DNA from: Sphingomonas kaistensis
GTDB taxonomy: Bacteria; Pseudomonadota; Alphaproteobacteria; Sphingomonadales; Sphingomonadaceae
Reading direction: 5' to 3'
DNA length: 64,000 nucleotides
Assembly: GCF_036884275.1 (NCBI RefSeq)
Contig: NZ_CP145607.1
Location: 2,467,001-2,531,000, forward strand
The first letter of the stretch is position 1; each line of letters begins with the position of its first letter. A model generated the notes under the pieces. The model did not search any database. It was not told where the DNA came from and was given only the letters and a program-made list of their open reading frames with translations. Below are positions 35,075-45,625 of this stretch, one piece after another. Both the position numbers and the translations under genes were made by a program.

Positions 35075-36126
35075 CCAGCGATGTCCTGATTACGGTCGAG
35101 GGCCGGCTGGGGCGGATTCGGCTCAATCGCCCGCGCGCGATCCATGCGCTGAACCTCGGCATGTGCGACGCGATGAGCGCGGCGCTGCTCGAGTGGCGCG
35201 ACGATCCGGCAATCGATGCGGTGCTGATCGATCATGCCGAGGGGCGCGGATTCTGCGCGGGTGGCGATGTTGTCGCCCTGGCGAAGTCCGGGGCGAGCGA
35301 CGGAAAAGAGGCCGCGGCCTTTTTCCACGCCGAATATCGCCTCAACCACCTGCTCTTCACTTATCCCAAGCCGACCATCGCGTTGATGGACGGGATAACC
35401 ATGGGCGGCGGGGTCGGGATCGCCCTTCCCTGCCAGGTTCGCGTCGCGACCGAAGCGACCCGGCTTGCAATGCCGGAAACGGGCATCGGCCTGTTCCCCG
35501 ACGTCGGCGGCGGCTGGTATTTGTCGCGGCTGGAGGGCCGGGTCGGGCAGTTCATGGCGCTGACCGGCGCGCGGCTCGACGGGGCCGAATGCAAGTATCT
35601 CGGCCTTGCCACCCACTATGTTCCGCAGGCCGCGCTTCCCGATCTCGTCGAGCGGCTAACGGCCGCGCCAGCTCGCGCCGCAGGGGCCGCGGGCAATTTC
35701 GCCGGCGTGCCTCCCACCGCGCGGATCGAGCAGAACATGGCCGACATCGCCCGCCTGTTCGCGCCCGACACGCTGGAAGACGTGATCGCCGGCCTGGAAG
35801 CCGAGGACAGCGACTGGGCGCGCTCCGAACTTGCCACGCTGCGCAGCAAGAGTCCGCTGTCGTGCAAGGTTTCCCTGCGCCTGTTGCAGGAAGGCGCAAC
35901 GCGCGAGAGTTTCGAGGACGAGATGCGCGCCGAATATGCGCTGGCGAGCCGGGTCGTGATGACCCACGATTTCGTCGAAGGGGTTCGCGCGCTGCTGATC
36001 GACAAGGACAATCGCGCCGACTGGAAGCCGCCGGTGCCCGAAGCGGTGCTGGACGAGACCGTCGACCAACTGTTTACCGACCTTCCGCCTGAAGAGGCGT
36101 GGACCCCGTTCCCGGAGGCCAAATGA
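35071..36126 (+). CDS. 3-hydroxyisobutyryl-CoA hydrolase
   Basis: 351 residues from GTG 35071 (GTGA overlap). It is a crotonase-fold protein with the hydrolase-specific stretch MPETGIGLFPDVGGGWYL and oxyanion motif GRGFCAGGDVVAL. It frees 3-hydroxyisobutyrate from CoA in valine degradation. Length of 350-390 separates it from the 260-residue hydratases. The C-terminal helical part (SCKVSLRLLQEGATRESFED) is typical. Confidence 0.92.
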   Translation: MTSDVLITVEGRLGRIRLNRPRAIHALNLGMCDAMSAALLEWRDDPAIDAVLIDHAEGRGFCAGGDVVALAKSGASDGKEAAAFFHAEYRLNHLLFTYPKPTIALMDGITMGGGVGIALPCQVRVATEATRLAMPETGIGLFPDVGGGWYLSRLEGRVGQFMALTGARLDGAECKYLGLATHYVPQAALPDLVERLTAAPARAAGAAGNFAGVPPTARIEQNMADIARLFAPDTLEDVIAGLEAEDSDWARSELATLRSKSPLSCKVSLRLLQEGATRESFEDEMRAEYALASRVVMTHDFVEGVRALLIDKDNRADWKPPVPEAVLDETVDQLFTDLPPEEAWTPFPEAK

Positions 36127-36899
36127 CCGACTATTCCACTTTGCTCGTCGAGAAGCACGACGCCGTCACGCTGGTGCGGCTCAACCGCCCGCAGGCGCTG
36201 AACGCGCTGAACAGCCAGGTGCTGGCCGAGCTGATCGATGCCTTTGCCGCCTACGACGCCGACGACAGCCAGCGCTGCCTGGTGCTGACCGGCAGCGAAA
36301 AGGCGTTTGCGGCCGGCGCCGACATCAAGGAGATGCAGGCGCAGGGCTTTGCCGACATGTATTCGGCCAATTTCTTTGCCGGGTGGGAACGGGTCACCGA
36401 CACCCGCAAGCCGTGGATCACGGCGGTCAGCGGCTTTGCGCTGGGCGGCGGGTGCGAGGTGGCGATGATGGCCGACTTCATCATCGCCGGCGACAATGCC
36501 AAGTTCGGCCAGCCCGAGATCAAGCTTGGCGTAACCCCCGGCATGGGCGGCTCGCAGCGGCTCGCCGCCGCGGTCGGCAAGGCCAAGGCGATGGAAATGT
36601 GCCTGACCGGCCGGATGATGGGCGCCGAGGAAGCCGAAAAGGCTGGCCTGGTCGCCCGGGTGGTGCCGGCCGCGTCCTTGGTCGAGGAAGCGCTCAAGAC
36701 CGCCGCAGAAATTGCCGCTATGCCCCCGCTCGCCGCGATCGCGGCCAAAGAGATGGTCAACGCGGCATTCGAGCTTCCGCTGGCGCAGGGTGTGAAGTTT
36801 GAACGGCGGCTGTTCCACGGCCTGTTCGGGACCGAGGACCAAAAGGAAGGTATGAGCGCCTTTGTGGAAAAGCGCCCGGGCAAGTGGACGGGCAAGTAG
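36123..36899 (+). CDS. Enoyl-CoA hydratase
   Basis: 258 residues from ATG 36123, overlapping the previous stop (ATGA). The crotonase motifs AFAAGADIKEM and GFALGGGCEVAMMADFI, with catalytic Glu in GQPEIKLGVTPGMGG, match short-chain (mitochondrial ECHS1-like) hydratases. In this operon it hydrates methacrylyl-CoA. Confidence 0.94.
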   Translation: MTDYSTLLVEKHDAVTLVRLNRPQALNALNSQVLAELIDAFAAYDADDSQRCLVLTGSEKAFAAGADIKEMQAQGFADMYSANFFAGWERVTDTRKPWITAVSGFALGGGCEVAMMADFIIAGDNAKFGQPEIKLGVTPGMGGSQRLAAAVGKAKAMEMCLTGRMMGAEEAEKAGLVARVVPAASLVEEALKTAAEIAAMPPLAAIAAKEMVNAAFELPLAQGVKFERRLFHGLFGTEDQKEGMSAFVEKRPGKWTGK

Positions 36900-36910
36900 G
36901 AGCGTAAAGC

Positions 36911-37816
36911 ATGGCACGGATCGCGTTCATCGGGCTCGGCAACATGGGCGGCGGAATGGCCGCCAATCTCGCCAAGGCGGGGCATGAGGTGCGTGCCTTC
37001 GACCTCAGCGAAGCGGCGCTGGCCAAGGCCGAGGAGCGCGGCTGTTCTCGCTCGGCGGATGCGGCGGCGGCGGTCGAGGGCGCCGAAGCGGTGGTGACCA
37101 TGTTGCCCGCGGGCAAGCATGTCGCCGAAGTCTATCGCTCGGCGGTGTTCGGCAAGGCGCCGACCGATGCCATCCTGCTCGACTGCTCGACCATTGACGT
37201 CGCCACCGCTCGCGCGGTCGAGGAAGAAGCGCGGGCCGCGGGCTACGAGATGGTCGATGCGCCGGTGTCCGGCGGGATCGCGGCGGCCGAGGGCGGGACG
37301 CTTACCTTCATGGTTGGCGGCACCGATGCCGGTTTCGAGCGCGCCCGGCCTATCCTCGAGAAGATGGGTAAGGCGGTGATCCATGCCGGCGGCTCGGGCT
37401 CGGGCCAGGCGGCGAAGATCGTCAACAACATGCTGCTCGGCGTTACCATGGCGGGCACCTGCGAAGCCTTTGTGCTGGCGCAGAAGCTCGGCCTCGACCC
37501 GCAGGTATTCTTCGATATCTCCAGCAAGGCCAGCGGACAAAGCTGGTCGATGACCTCCTATTGCCCGGTGCCGGGCGTCGGTCCGGAGACCCCGGCCGAC
37601 CGCGGCTATGACGGCGGCTTCGCGGCGCAGCTGATGCTCAAGGATTTGAAGCTCGCGATGGAAGCGTCGCAGGCGGCGGGCGCTTACACCCCGATGGGCG
37701 GCGAAGCGGCCGAACTCTATGGGCGCTTCGTCGAGCGGGGCGGCGGACCCAAGGATTTCTCCGCCCTGATCAAGATGATCGACGACAGTTGGACCCCGCC
37801 CGCCGGAGCTGAGTAA
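36911..37816 (+). CDS. mmsB: 3-hydroxyisobutyrate dehydrogenase
   Basis: 301 residues. The NAD motif is FIGLGNMGGGMAANLAKAGH; the substrate site is DAPVSGGIAAAEGGTLTFMV and the catalytic Lys is in GQAAKIVNNM. It oxidises 3-hydroxyisobutyrate to methylmalonate semialdehyde, feeding MmsA. A ribosome site (GGAG) precedes the ATG. It completes the valine set. Confidence 0.95.
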   Translation: MARIAFIGLGNMGGGMAANLAKAGHEVRAFDLSEAALAKAEERGCSRSADAAAAVEGAEAVVTMLPAGKHVAEVYRSAVFGKAPTDAILLDCSTIDVATARAVEEEARAAGYEMVDAPVSGGIAAAEGGTLTFMVGGTDAGFERARPILEKMGKAVIHAGGSGSGQAAKIVNNMLLGVTMAGTCEAFVLAQKLGLDPQVFFDISSKASGQSWSMTSYCPVPGVGPETPADRGYDGGFAAQLMLKDLKLAMEASQAAGAYTPMGGEAAELYGRFVERGGGPKDFSALIKMIDDSWTPPAGAE

Positions 37817-37851
37817 GCTCTATTTACCCCTTAGGTTCGACGGAGATGTCG

Positions 37852-38406
37852 ATGCGCGCGTTTCTGATGCTGGCAGCCGCTGTCCTCTCCCTCGCTGGCT
37901 GCAGCAGCGGGAGCGATGATGCCAATGCCGTGCTCAACGACGCCAATGCGAGCGGGGTGGACGCGAGCGCCGAAGTCCTCAACACCGCCATGGCGGCTGC
38001 CGACACCCCGCTGGAGCGCAAAGCCGCCCTCGCCAAGATTAAGGAGCGGCACGAGGGCTACGAGAAGATCGGCAAAGCGATGCGCGCCGCCAAGCAGGCG
38101 ATCGACAAGGAGGACCTAGGCGCGGTGCGGACCTCGGCCGATCGGATCGCGACCCTTGCCCCGCAGGCGATCGGCTGGTTCCCGCTCGGCACCGGTCCCG
38201 ACGTCGCGAAAACCGGGGCCAAGGCCGACATCTGGCAGCAGCGGGCCGAGTTCGACAAGGGCATGGCGAACTTCAACGAGGCAGCGAGGGTGTTTCAGGC
38301 GACTACCGCCGGCGGCGATTTCGGGGCGATCAAGGAAGCCCACGCCAATCTCGGCAAGACCTGCAGCGCCTGCCACGATCGCTTCCGCTCGAACATGCAT
38401 GACTGA
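37852..38406 (+). CDS. Cytochrome c' / c556-type lipoprotein
   Basis: 184 residues from ATG 37852, chosen because GGAG ends 6 bases upstream; the in-frame ATG 37846 is too close. A lipobox (LSLAGCSSG) anchors it. A four-helix cytochrome c' fold ends with the heme attachment TCSACHDRFR near the C-terminus. The role is electron transfer, possibly with the membrane cytochrome b encoded next, which it overlaps by 8 bases. Confidence 0.88.
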   Translation: MRAFLMLAAAVLSLAGCSSGSDDANAVLNDANASGVDASAEVLNTAMAAADTPLERKAALAKIKERHEGYEKIGKAMRAAKQAIDKEDLGAVRTSADRIATLAPQAIGWFPLGTGPDVAKTGAKADIWQQRAEFDKGMANFNEAARVFQATTAGGDFGAIKEAHANLGKTCSACHDRFRSNMHD

Positions 38407-39079
38407 CCCGGCGCATACCGAAGCCGCCCTTGCGGTGCCGGTGTGGGATGTGGCCGTTCGGCTGGTTCACTGGAGCTTGGTACCACTGATCGCCTTTTCC
38501 TGGTGGTCGGCGGAAAACGGCGAAATCGAATGGCACATCAGGAGCGGTCTCACGATCCTGTTCCTGCTGTTGTTCCGGATCCTGTGGGGGATGTTCGGCA
38601 GCTCGACCGCCCGCTTTCGCTCGTTCGTGAGGGGGCCGGGCAAGGTGCGAGCCTATCTTCGCGATCCCTCGGGCTGGCGCGGGGTCGGGCACACGCCGCT
38701 TGGTGCCATGAGTGTGGTCGCATTGCTTGGTCTCATGCTTCTCCAAGTCGGATTTGGCCTGCCCCTTTCCGACGAGGACGGGGTGGTCAGCGGACCGCTC
38801 AACCGGCTGGTCAGCTTCGACACCGCCGAATGGGCGCGCGACGTGCACGAGATCCTGTTCAACCTGCTGCTTGCCCTGATCGCGCTGCATGTCGCGGCCA
38901 TCATCTTTTATCGGTGGAAGGGCCGGCATCTCGTCGGAGCGATGGTCACGGGGCGGAGCAAGGATTATCCTGCCGGCACGCCGGGAATGATCAGGGTCGG
39001 CGCCGGCCGGCTGGCGCTATGTCTCGTGATTGCGGCCGCCGTGAGCCTGTGGATCGCCAATGGAGTGCCGGGACTATGA
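38399..39079 (+). CDS. Cytochrome b561-type di-heme membrane protein
   Basis: 226 residues. Four to five membrane helices carry candidate heme-ligand His residues in VRLVHWSLVPL, EWHIRSGL, DVHEILFNLL and ALHVAAIIFYRW. It likely passes electrons between the quinone pool and the adjacent c-type cytochrome. Overlaps both neighbours, so the three downstream genes (cytochrome c, b, VOC) form one unit. Confidence 0.88.
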   Translation: MTDPAHTEAALAVPVWDVAVRLVHWSLVPLIAFSWWSAENGEIEWHIRSGLTILFLLLFRILWGMFGSSTARFRSFVRGPGKVRAYLRDPSGWRGVGHTPLGAMSVVALLGLMLLQVGFGLPLSDEDGVVSGPLNRLVSFDTAEWARDVHEILFNLLLALIALHVAAIIFYRWKGRHLVGAMVTGRSKDYPAGTPGMIRVGAGRLALCLVIAAAVSLWIANGVPGL

Positions 39080-39417
39080 GCCAAGCCCATATCGATTATG
39101 TCGAATTGCCGAGCGCGGGGGCGCATGAGCTGACCCGTGCTTTCTATCGCAAGGCGTTCGGCTGGACCTTCGCCGATTACGGTCCGACCTACAGCGCGAC
39201 CGAGGGCGCCGTCAGTGTCGGCTTGCAGGGCGATCCGGAGGAAGCGCTGTCGGCGCCGCTGCCGGTGGTTCGGGTTGACGATCTCGACGCGGCGTTCGAC
39301 GCGGTGACCAAGGCGGGCGGTCATATCGCCAAGCCGATCTTCGCCTTTCCCGGCGGCCGCCGCTTTCACTTCATCGATCCCGGCGGCAATGAAATCGCGG
39401 TCTGGGTCGCGGCCTAA
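39076..39417 (+). CDS. VOC (glyoxalase-fold) family protein
   Basis: 113 residues. The fold repeats appear as HIDYVELPSAGAHELTRAFY, FYRKAFGWTFADYG, and the end GRRFHFIDPGGNEIAVW. Metal-ligand positions (His and Glu) are kept, so it may be an enzyme or a binding protein. The stop overlaps the converging comEC stop by 4 bases. Substrate unknown. Confidence 0.85.
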   Translation: MSQAHIDYVELPSAGAHELTRAFYRKAFGWTFADYGPTYSATEGAVSVGLQGDPEEALSAPLPVVRVDDLDAAFDAVTKAGGHIAKPIFAFPGGRRFHFIDPGGNEIAVWVAA

Positions 39418-41525
39418 GAGCCTCCGCCGGCCCACGGCAGACGGTTGACCCGCTCGGCGACGCTGGCCACCCTGCCTTTCTCTGCATCGATGACGAGGCC
39501 GCCGGTTTCCCGCAGTCGCGGCGCGTCAAGCGTCAGCCACCGCCCGCGGCAGCCGCGCGGAAGGCGGCGGTCGGCGACTACGATATCGGCGGCGGCGCAA
39601 GCGCGCGTCAGTTCGGTCCAGTCGAGCCACTGGGTCGAGCGCAGCGCCAGCAGCGTCCGCCCCGTATCGCCGAGATTGGCGACACAGGCATCGGCACTGC
39701 ATCGCGCCTGGAGATAAGCGGCAAGCGGCGGCGGGTCGCCATCGAAGCCGGCATTTTCGGCCATCAGGTCGCGAACGAAATCACCTGTCCGATCGCGCAG
39801 CAGCCACGGCGTACCGCGCTCGTCAATCACCGCCAGATGCTTGCCGTCCCCGGTAATGAGGAGATCGGGCAGCGGCTCGGCAATGGTGAGGAGGATGCCG
39901 GCCGCGAGTGGTGCCGCTGCCCACCATCGCCAGCTTGTCGACCATATTCCGAACCACAGTCCGCCGCCGATGATCAGGGCAAAGGCGAGGCGCGGCATGG
40001 CCGGCAGGACGGTGCTGGCGCCGGGCGTGTCGGCAACCGAATGGGCGACCTGTAGCAACAGGCCGATCGCCCAGCCGGTCAGGGCCCAGAATGGAGCGCC
40101 CAGCCCGACAACATCGAGCAGCAGTGCCGCAGCCTCCAGGGGCATGATGACAAAGGTGGTGAGCGGAATGGCGATGAGGTTGGCCGCGACGCCGTACAGG
40201 CCGGCGCGGTGAAAGTGGTAGAGCGCAAAGGGCATCAGCGCGAATTCGATCGCGAGGCTGGTCGCGGCCATCGCCCCGACCGAGCGAAGGCTTGCCCTTG
40301 CCCATCCTTCTTCGCGGCGCTCGAACCATGCCTTGAAGCGCGGGGAGCCATACAGGGTGACGAGGGTCAGGACCGCCGCGAAGCTGAGCTGGAAACTCGC
40401 GCCCGCAATCGCTTCCGGCCGGATCAGCAGGATCAGCAGCGCCCCGGTCGCCAGCAATCGCAAGCTAATTGCTTCGCGGCCGAGGAGCACGCCGACGAGC
40501 ACGAGCAAGGCAGCGATGCAGCTTCGCACGGTGGGCACCTGCAATCCGGTAAGGATCGTATAGCCGACCCCCGCCAGGGCGCCGACGGCAAATCCGAGTG
40601 CGACCAGGTTCCAGCGCAGCGCGGCTGCGGGGAACAGGGCAAGGCTTCGCAGCACCAGCAGATAAAAGAAGCCGATCACCGCCGCGATATGGAGCCCGCT
40701 GACGGACAGGAGGTGGGCAAGACCCGATCGGCGCATCGCTTCCGCATCGCTGTCGGTGACGGAGCCCTGGTCGCCGGTCGCCAGTGCCGTGGCGATACCG
40801 CCTTCGGCCGGGCTCAATCGGCTGCGGACATGCGAATCGAGCCGGCTTCGGATGCGATCGAGGCCGCTTTCATGCGCGGGTTCGATGATCGTGACGTCGC
40901 CCAGCGCCCGTCCGGTGGCCCCAAGCCCCATGAACCACGCGTCGCGGGCGAAGTCGTGGGTGCCGGGCAAAGCCATCGGCATCGGCGGGGCGAGCCGCGC
41001 GCGCAGGCGGATCCTGGCGCCTACCCCCAGCGCCGGTCCCAGCGACTCGGCGTCGGCCAGCGGCAGTGAGACGCGGAACTTCGGCGGCAGCCTGGGATCG
41101 GACGGCGCCAGCGTCAGCCGCAGGCTGTCTTTCGCGACGAGCCGTTCGGTCCGGAGTACGTCGGCCTCGAACGCGGCCATCCGCGGTTTGTCGAGGCGGG
41201 GCGCCGCCACTTCTCCGCTCCGCCACCAGATAAGCGCGCAGCCGAGCGCCGCGCAAAGGGCGACCGAGGCAATGACCTGTCCGCTGCGCCCGCCGACGAC
41301 CAGCCCGACGAGGACGAGCCCGGCGGCAAACAGCAGCAACGATGTCCAGGCAACCGGGTCCGCCAGCACCAGCCAAAGGGCTATTCCGCCACCAAAAGCG
41401 ACTACCGCCCACGGCGCAAGCTGGGAACGTTCGGCCTCAAGGCGTTTTTCCGCACTTGCGAAGAACGCTCTGGCTTGCCAGTGCAGCCCTGCCGGCGCGC
41501 TGCCTGTGGAAACGGCAACATCCAT
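39414..41525 (-). CDS. ComEC/Rec2 family competence membrane protein
   Basis: 703 residues from ATG 41525; an in-frame ATG at 41606 would overlap gltX. The N-terminal OB-like region, then the competence domain with [20 protein letters not shown] and many membrane helices (about 230-520) form the DNA-uptake channel. The C-terminal part (about 540-703) sits where other ComEC proteins have a metallo-beta-lactamase nuclease, but the HxHxDH motif is absent; only a degenerate domain remains (VNLGDTG is part of neither motif). It may therefore need another nuclease, or serve a non-uptake role. Confidence 0.85.
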   Translation of the reverse strand: MDVAVSTGSAPAGLHWQARAFFASAEKRLEAERSQLAPWAVVAFGGGIALWLVLADPVAWTSLLLFAAGLVLVGLVVGGRSGQVIASVALCAALGCALIWWRSGEVAAPRLDKPRMAAFEADVLRTERLVAKDSLRLTLAPSDPRLPPKFRVSLPLADAESLGPALGVGARIRLRARLAPPMPMALPGTHDFARDAWFMGLGATGRALGDVTIIEPAHESGLDRIRSRLDSHVRSRLSPAEGGIATALATGDQGSVTDSDAEAMRRSGLAHLLSVSGLHIAAVIGFFYLLVLRSLALFPAAALRWNLVALGFAVGALAGVGYTILTGLQVPTVRSCIAALLVLVGVLLGREAISLRLLATGALLILLIRPEAIAGASFQLSFAAVLTLVTLYGSPRFKAWFERREEGWARASLRSVGAMAATSLAIEFALMPFALYHFHRAGLYGVAANLIAIPLTTFVIMPLEAAALLLDVVGLGAPFWALTGWAIGLLLQVAHSVADTPGASTVLPAMPRLAFALIIGGGLWFGIWSTSWRWWAAAPLAAGILLTIAEPLPDLLITGDGKHLAVIDERGTPWLLRDRTGDFVRDLMAENAGFDGDPPPLAAYLQARCSADACVANLGDTGRTLLALRSTQWLDWTELTRACAAADIVVADRRLPRGCRGRWLTLDAPRLRETGGLVIDAEKGRVASVAERVNRLPWAGGGS

Positions 41526-41583
41526 GCTGCCCCTTTCCAGTGAGAGGCGCGATCCGGCGGACCGAGGAAAGAGGAAAGCACGG

Positions 41584-42981
41584 TTGAGCGCAAGCACCAT
41601 TGTCACGCGCTTCGCGCCAAGCCCGACCGGCTATCTTCACATCGGTGGAGCGCGGACGGCCTTGTTCAACTGGCTGTTCGCGCGTCATCACGGCGGCAAG
41701 TATCTGCTGCGGATCGAGGATACCGACCGCGCACGATCGACCCCCGAGGCGATCGACGCCATTCTCGACGGCCTTGCCTGGCTCGACATCGCGGGCGACG
41801 GGGAGCCGCACTTCCAGTCGCACTATGAGGCCCGCCATGCCGAAGTCGCGCACCAGCTGATCGAACGCGGCGCGGCCTATCGCTGCTACCTTAGCCAGGA
41901 CGAACTCGCCCGCCGCCGCGAGGAAGCACAGGCGGCGAAGAAGCCGTTCCGCATCGTCAGCGAATGGCGCGATGGCGGCGAGGCCCCTTCCCCCGATGCG
42001 CCTTTCGTGGTGCGGCTGAAGGCGCCGCGCGAGGGCGAGACGGTGATCGAGGACATGGTCCAGGGCCGCGTCGTGGTCCGGAACGAGGAACTCGACGACT
42101 TCGTCCTGCTCCGCTCCGACGGCACGCCGACCTACATGCTGGCGGTGGTGGTCGACGATCACGACATGGGCGTCACCCACGTCATCCGCGGCGACGACCA
42201 TCTCAACAATGCCTTCCGCCAGCTGGCGATCGTCAAGGCGATGGGCTGGCCCGAACCGACCTACGGCCACATCCCGCTGATCCACGGCGCGGACGGGGCC
42301 AAGCTGTCGAAGCGCCACGGCGCGCTCGGCGTCGATGCCTATCGCGACGAGATGGGCATCCTGCCCGAAGCCCTCTTCAACTATCTCCTCCGTCTCGGCT
42401 GGGGGCATGGCGACGACGAGATCATCAGCCGCGAGCAGGCGATCGAATGGTTCGACATCGACCATGTCGGCAAATCGCCCAGCCGGATGGATCTGAAAAA
42501 GCTCGAGAACGTCAACGGCCATTACCTGCGGCATGCCGAAGACAGCCGGCTTGCCGTGCTGGTCGCGGCGCGACGTGGCGGTCTGGACGCTGAGGAATTG
42601 GCGCTGCTCGAACGGGCGATGCCCGAGCTCAAGGCGCGCGCCAAGGACCTGAACGAGCTCAGCGCCAACGCCGACTTCCTGTTCGTGTCCCGGCCGCTGC
42701 AAATGGACGACAAGGCGGCAAGCCTGCTCGACGACACTGCACGGGCGCTGCTCGGCCGGCTCCACGACGCGCTGAAGGGCGCGGAATGGACCCACGACGG
42801 GACCGAAGCCGTGGTCAAGGCGCTGGCCGAAGCCGAAGGGCTGAAGCTCGGCAAGCTCGCCCAGCCGCTGCGCGCGGCGCTGACCGGACGGGCCACCAGC
42901 CCCGGCATTTTTGACGTGCTGGTGCTGCTCGGGCAGGAAGAAAGCCTCGCTCGCATCGCCGACCAGATGTCGAACCACTAA
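41584..42981 (+). CDS. gltX: Glutamate--tRNA ligase
   Basis: 465 residues from a TTG start at 41584, because the family N-terminus ([18 protein letters not shown]) begins right after it and AGAGGAA lies about 8 bases upstream; no ATG is near. The class I signature HIGG and GAKLSKRHG are intact. The enzyme charges tRNA-Glu (and possibly tRNA-Gln in a transamidation pathway). Divergent from comEC. Confidence 0.94.
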   Translation: MSASTIVTRFAPSPTGYLHIGGARTALFNWLFARHHGGKYLLRIEDTDRARSTPEAIDAILDGLAWLDIAGDGEPHFQSHYEARHAEVAHQLIERGAAYRCYLSQDELARRREEAQAAKKPFRIVSEWRDGGEAPSPDAPFVVRLKAPREGETVIEDMVQGRVVVRNEELDDFVLLRSDGTPTYMLAVVVDDHDMGVTHVIRGDDHLNNAFRQLAIVKAMGWPEPTYGHIPLIHGADGAKLSKRHGALGVDAYRDEMGILPEALFNYLLRLGWGHGDDEIISREQAIEWFDIDHVGKSPSRMDLKKLENVNGHYLRHAEDSRLAVLVAARRGGLDAEELALLERAMPELKARAKDLNELSANADFLFVSRPLQMDDKAASLLDDTARALLGRLHDALKGAEWTHDGTEAVVKALAEAEGLKLGKLAQPLRAALTGRATSPGIFDVLVLLGQEESLARIADQMSNH

Positions 42982-43013
42982 CTCAAGAAGTTGCACCTCA
43001 AGGAGCGCGATTG

Positions 43014-44294
43014 ATGTCGAATGCCAAGCTGACCACGGACGACAAGGCCCTCGAACTACCGGTTCTGAGCGGCAGTGTTGGGCCCGACGTGGTCGACATC
43101 CGCAAGCTGTACGGCGCGACCGACATGTTCACCTACGATCCGGGGTTCACCTCGACCGCGAGCTGCCGCAGTGCGATCACCTATATCGACGGCGAACAGG
43201 GCATCCTGCTGCATCGCGGCTATCCGATCGATCAGCTGGCCGAGAAGTCGACCTTCATGGAAGTCGCCTCGCTACTGCTGCACGGCGAATTGCCGAACAA
43301 GGATGCGCTCGACCGCTTCACCTACACGATCAGCCGCCACACCATGCTGCACGAGCAATTGGCGATGTTCTTCCGCGGCTTCCGCCGTGACGCGCACCCG
43401 ATGGCGATCATGTGCGGCGTGGTCGGAGCGCTGTCGTCCTTTTACCATGACTCGACCGACATCACCGATCCAAAGCAGCGCGAGATCGCCTCGCACCGCC
43501 TGATTGCCAAGATGCCGACGATCGCGGCGATGGCTTATAAATACAGCATCGGGCAGCCGTTCCTGTATCCGGACAATTCGCTGTCCTACACCGGCAACTT
43601 CCTTCGCATGACCTTCGGCGTTCCGGCCGAGGAATATGTGGTGAACCCGATCATCGAAAAGGCGATGGACCGGATTTTCATCCTCCACGCCGACCACGAG
43701 CAGAACGCTTCGACCTCGACGGTCCGTCTGGCCGGCTCGTCGGGGGCCAATCCGTTCGCCTGCATCGCGGCGGGCATCGCCTGCCTGTGGGGCCCGGCGC
43801 ATGGCGGCGCCAACGAAGCCGCGCTCAACATGCTGCGCGAGATCGGTCACGTCGATCGCATCCCGGAATATATCGCCCGCGCCAAGGACAAGGACGATCC
43901 GTTCCGCCTGATGGGCTTCGGCCACCGCGTGTACAAGAACTTCGACCCGCGCGCGAAGGTGATGAAGGAGACCGCGGACGAGGTGCTGCGCGAGCTCAAC
44001 ATCTCCGATCCGGTGCTCGACGTCGCCAAGGAATTGGAGCAGATCGCGCTTAGCGACAGCTATTTCGTCGAGAAGAAGCTGTATCCGAACGTCGATTTCT
44101 ATTCGGGCGTGATCCTGAACGCGATCGGCTTCCCGACCGAGATGTTCACCGCCCTGTTCGCCCTTGCCCGCACCGTCGGCTGGGTCGCGCAGTGGAACGA
44201 GATGATCGCCGATCCCGAGCAGAAGATCGGCCGTCCGCGCCAGCTCTACACCGGCGCGACGCAGCGCGATTACGTGGACGTGGGATCCCGCTGA
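43014..44294 (+). CDS. gltA: Citrate synthase
   Basis: 426 residues from ATG 43014 with AGGAG at 43001-43005. Catalytic residues are in [29 protein letters not shown] and [15 protein letters not shown], and VDFYSGVIL contains the active-site Asp. It condenses oxaloacetate and acetyl-CoA at the entry of the citric acid cycle. Its last 25 bases overlap the converging kinase gene. Confidence 0.96.
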   Translation: MSNAKLTTDDKALELPVLSGSVGPDVVDIRKLYGATDMFTYDPGFTSTASCRSAITYIDGEQGILLHRGYPIDQLAEKSTFMEVASLLLHGELPNKDALDRFTYTISRHTMLHEQLAMFFRGFRRDAHPMAIMCGVVGALSSFYHDSTDITDPKQREIASHRLIAKMPTIAAMAYKYSIGQPFLYPDNSLSYTGNFLRMTFGVPAEEYVVNPIIEKAMDRIFILHADHEQNASTSTVRLAGSSGANPFACIAAGIACLWGPAHGGANEAALNMLREIGHVDRIPEYIARAKDKDDPFRLMGFGHRVYKNFDPRAKVMKETADEVLRELNISDPVLDVAKELEQIALSDSYFVEKKLYPNVDFYSGVILNAIGFPTEMFTALFALARTVGWVAQWNEMIADPEQKIGRPRQLYTGATQRDYVDVGSR

Positions 44295-45625
44295 GCCAGC
44301 GGGACGGTCAGCCGGAACGCGGCGCCGTCACCGGAGGGGTCGAGCAGTTCGACCTCTCCGCCCATATCGCGGGCCAGCCGGCGCGAGATGGCAAGGCCGA
44401 GGCCGGCGGTGCCACCGCGCGATTCCGCGCCTTGTTCGAAGCGTTCGAAGATGCGAGTCCGGTCGGCCGGCGCGACGCCCGGCCCCTGATCGCTGACGGT
44501 CACCGCCGCCTTTGCCCCGCGCTCGAGAATAATTGCGACGGTGCCGCCTTCGGGTGAGAAGCGAACCGCGTTGCCGATCAGGTTGAGGAGGATCTGAGTG
44601 ATCGCGCGCGATTGTCCGCGCACCTCGAGGCTTCCTTCTCCGCCGACGTCAAGCAGGACGCCGCGCGTCGAGGCTTCCGCCTGAACCAGCCCGGCCGCGT
44701 CGAGGACGAGTTCGGCCAGATCGACGATTTCGCCCGACACGGAGCCGTCGCCCGCCTTCTGTTCGCTTCCCCCAAGCGCGCTCAGCAATCCCAAGAGGTG
44801 TCGCGCGGCGGTCGCGATGTCGGTGCCGTAACCGGCATAATCGTTCTTGAGTGGGCCCTGGCTGCGGCTTGCGATCTCTTCGGCCTGCCCGATGATGGTG
44901 GCGAGCGGTTCGCGCAGCAGGTCGTCAAGCGGCGGAAGGGCTGATTTCATTTCCGGCGGGGCGGCGTCGCCGAGGCGGACGCGAATGGCGTATCCAAGAA
45001 ATTGCCCGTCGTCGCTGCGCGGCGTTCCGTCCAGCAGCACGGCGAGATCGTATGGACGCAGCTTCGCGGCGTGCGCCGTGAACGGCGTGCGGCCGGTCAG
45101 GGCTTCGAGGAGCGGCAGGTCACCATTCGCATCTTCCACTGGGCGCACCAGGCGAGCGAGCGGCTGACCGATGAGGTCGGCGGCCGCGCTCCCCAGGCGC
45201 CTTTCGAGCCCGGGACTGATGCCGATGACTCGCAAGGACGGGTCGGTAAGGAGGTCTTCGGCTGCCGCTCGCGCATGGGCCTCGGCCTCCTCACCGCTGC
45301 GGCTGGAGGCGAGCCAGCGCGAGCGCGCGGGCGGGCGGGCGCTCCAGCGTTCGACCGACAGGGTGACGCCGTCGCCGTCCGGCTCTGCCCGCACCAAAAG
45401 ATCCAGATCTTCTTCGTCGCTTGCCGCCATAACCGGCCGCGTGATCCCGACACCGAGCCGCGCCGCGAGGTGGGCGAGCCCGGCCAGTTGCGGCACCATC
45501 AGCGTGCTGCCGAGCTTTGCCCCGGCTTGTTGCTGAAGCGCGAGCAGCGGCGCATCGGCTGCCACCAGCCGACCGGCGTTGTCCACGCGCGCGGTGATCG
45601 GGGGTTGGATCGGTAGGCTAGCCAT
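44270..45625 (-). CDS. Pseudo-histidine kinase (PAS, degenerate H-box, intact ATPase domain)
   Basis: 451 residues from ATG 45625. PAS-like regions fill about 10-60 and 125-220. The dimerisation helix reads [20 protein letters not shown] at 233-252; aligned with the usual HELRTPL box, the phosphoacceptor His is Asp235. The ATPase domain looks intact: [16 protein letters not shown] (N box, Asn352), VSDQGPGV (G1) and [19 protein letters not shown] (G2). No membrane helix or signal peptide is seen. It cannot autophosphorylate on the normal His, as with DivL of Caulobacter (Tyr there). It overlaps DUF2336 by 8 bases, indicating coupling. Converges with gltA. Confidence 0.85.
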   Translation of the reverse strand: MASLPIQPPITARVDNAGRLVAADAPLLALQQQAGAKLGSTLMVPQLAGLAHLAARLGVGITRPVMAASDEEDLDLLVRAEPDGDGVTLSVERWSARPPARSRWLASSRSGEEAEAHARAAAEDLLTDPSLRVIGISPGLERRLGSAAADLIGQPLARLVRPVEDANGDLPLLEALTGRTPFTAHAAKLRPYDLAVLLDGTPRSDDGQFLGYAIRVRLGDAAPPEMKSALPPLDDLLREPLATIIGQAEEIASRSQGPLKNDYAGYGTDIATAARHLLGLLSALGGSEQKAGDGSVSGEIVDLAELVLDAAGLVQAEASTRGVLLDVGGEGSLEVRGQSRAITQILLNLIGNAVRFSPEGGTVAIILERGAKAAVTVSDQGPGVAPADRTRIFERFEQGAESRGGTAGLGLAISRRLARDMGGEVELLDPSGDGAAFRLTVPLAQRDPTST

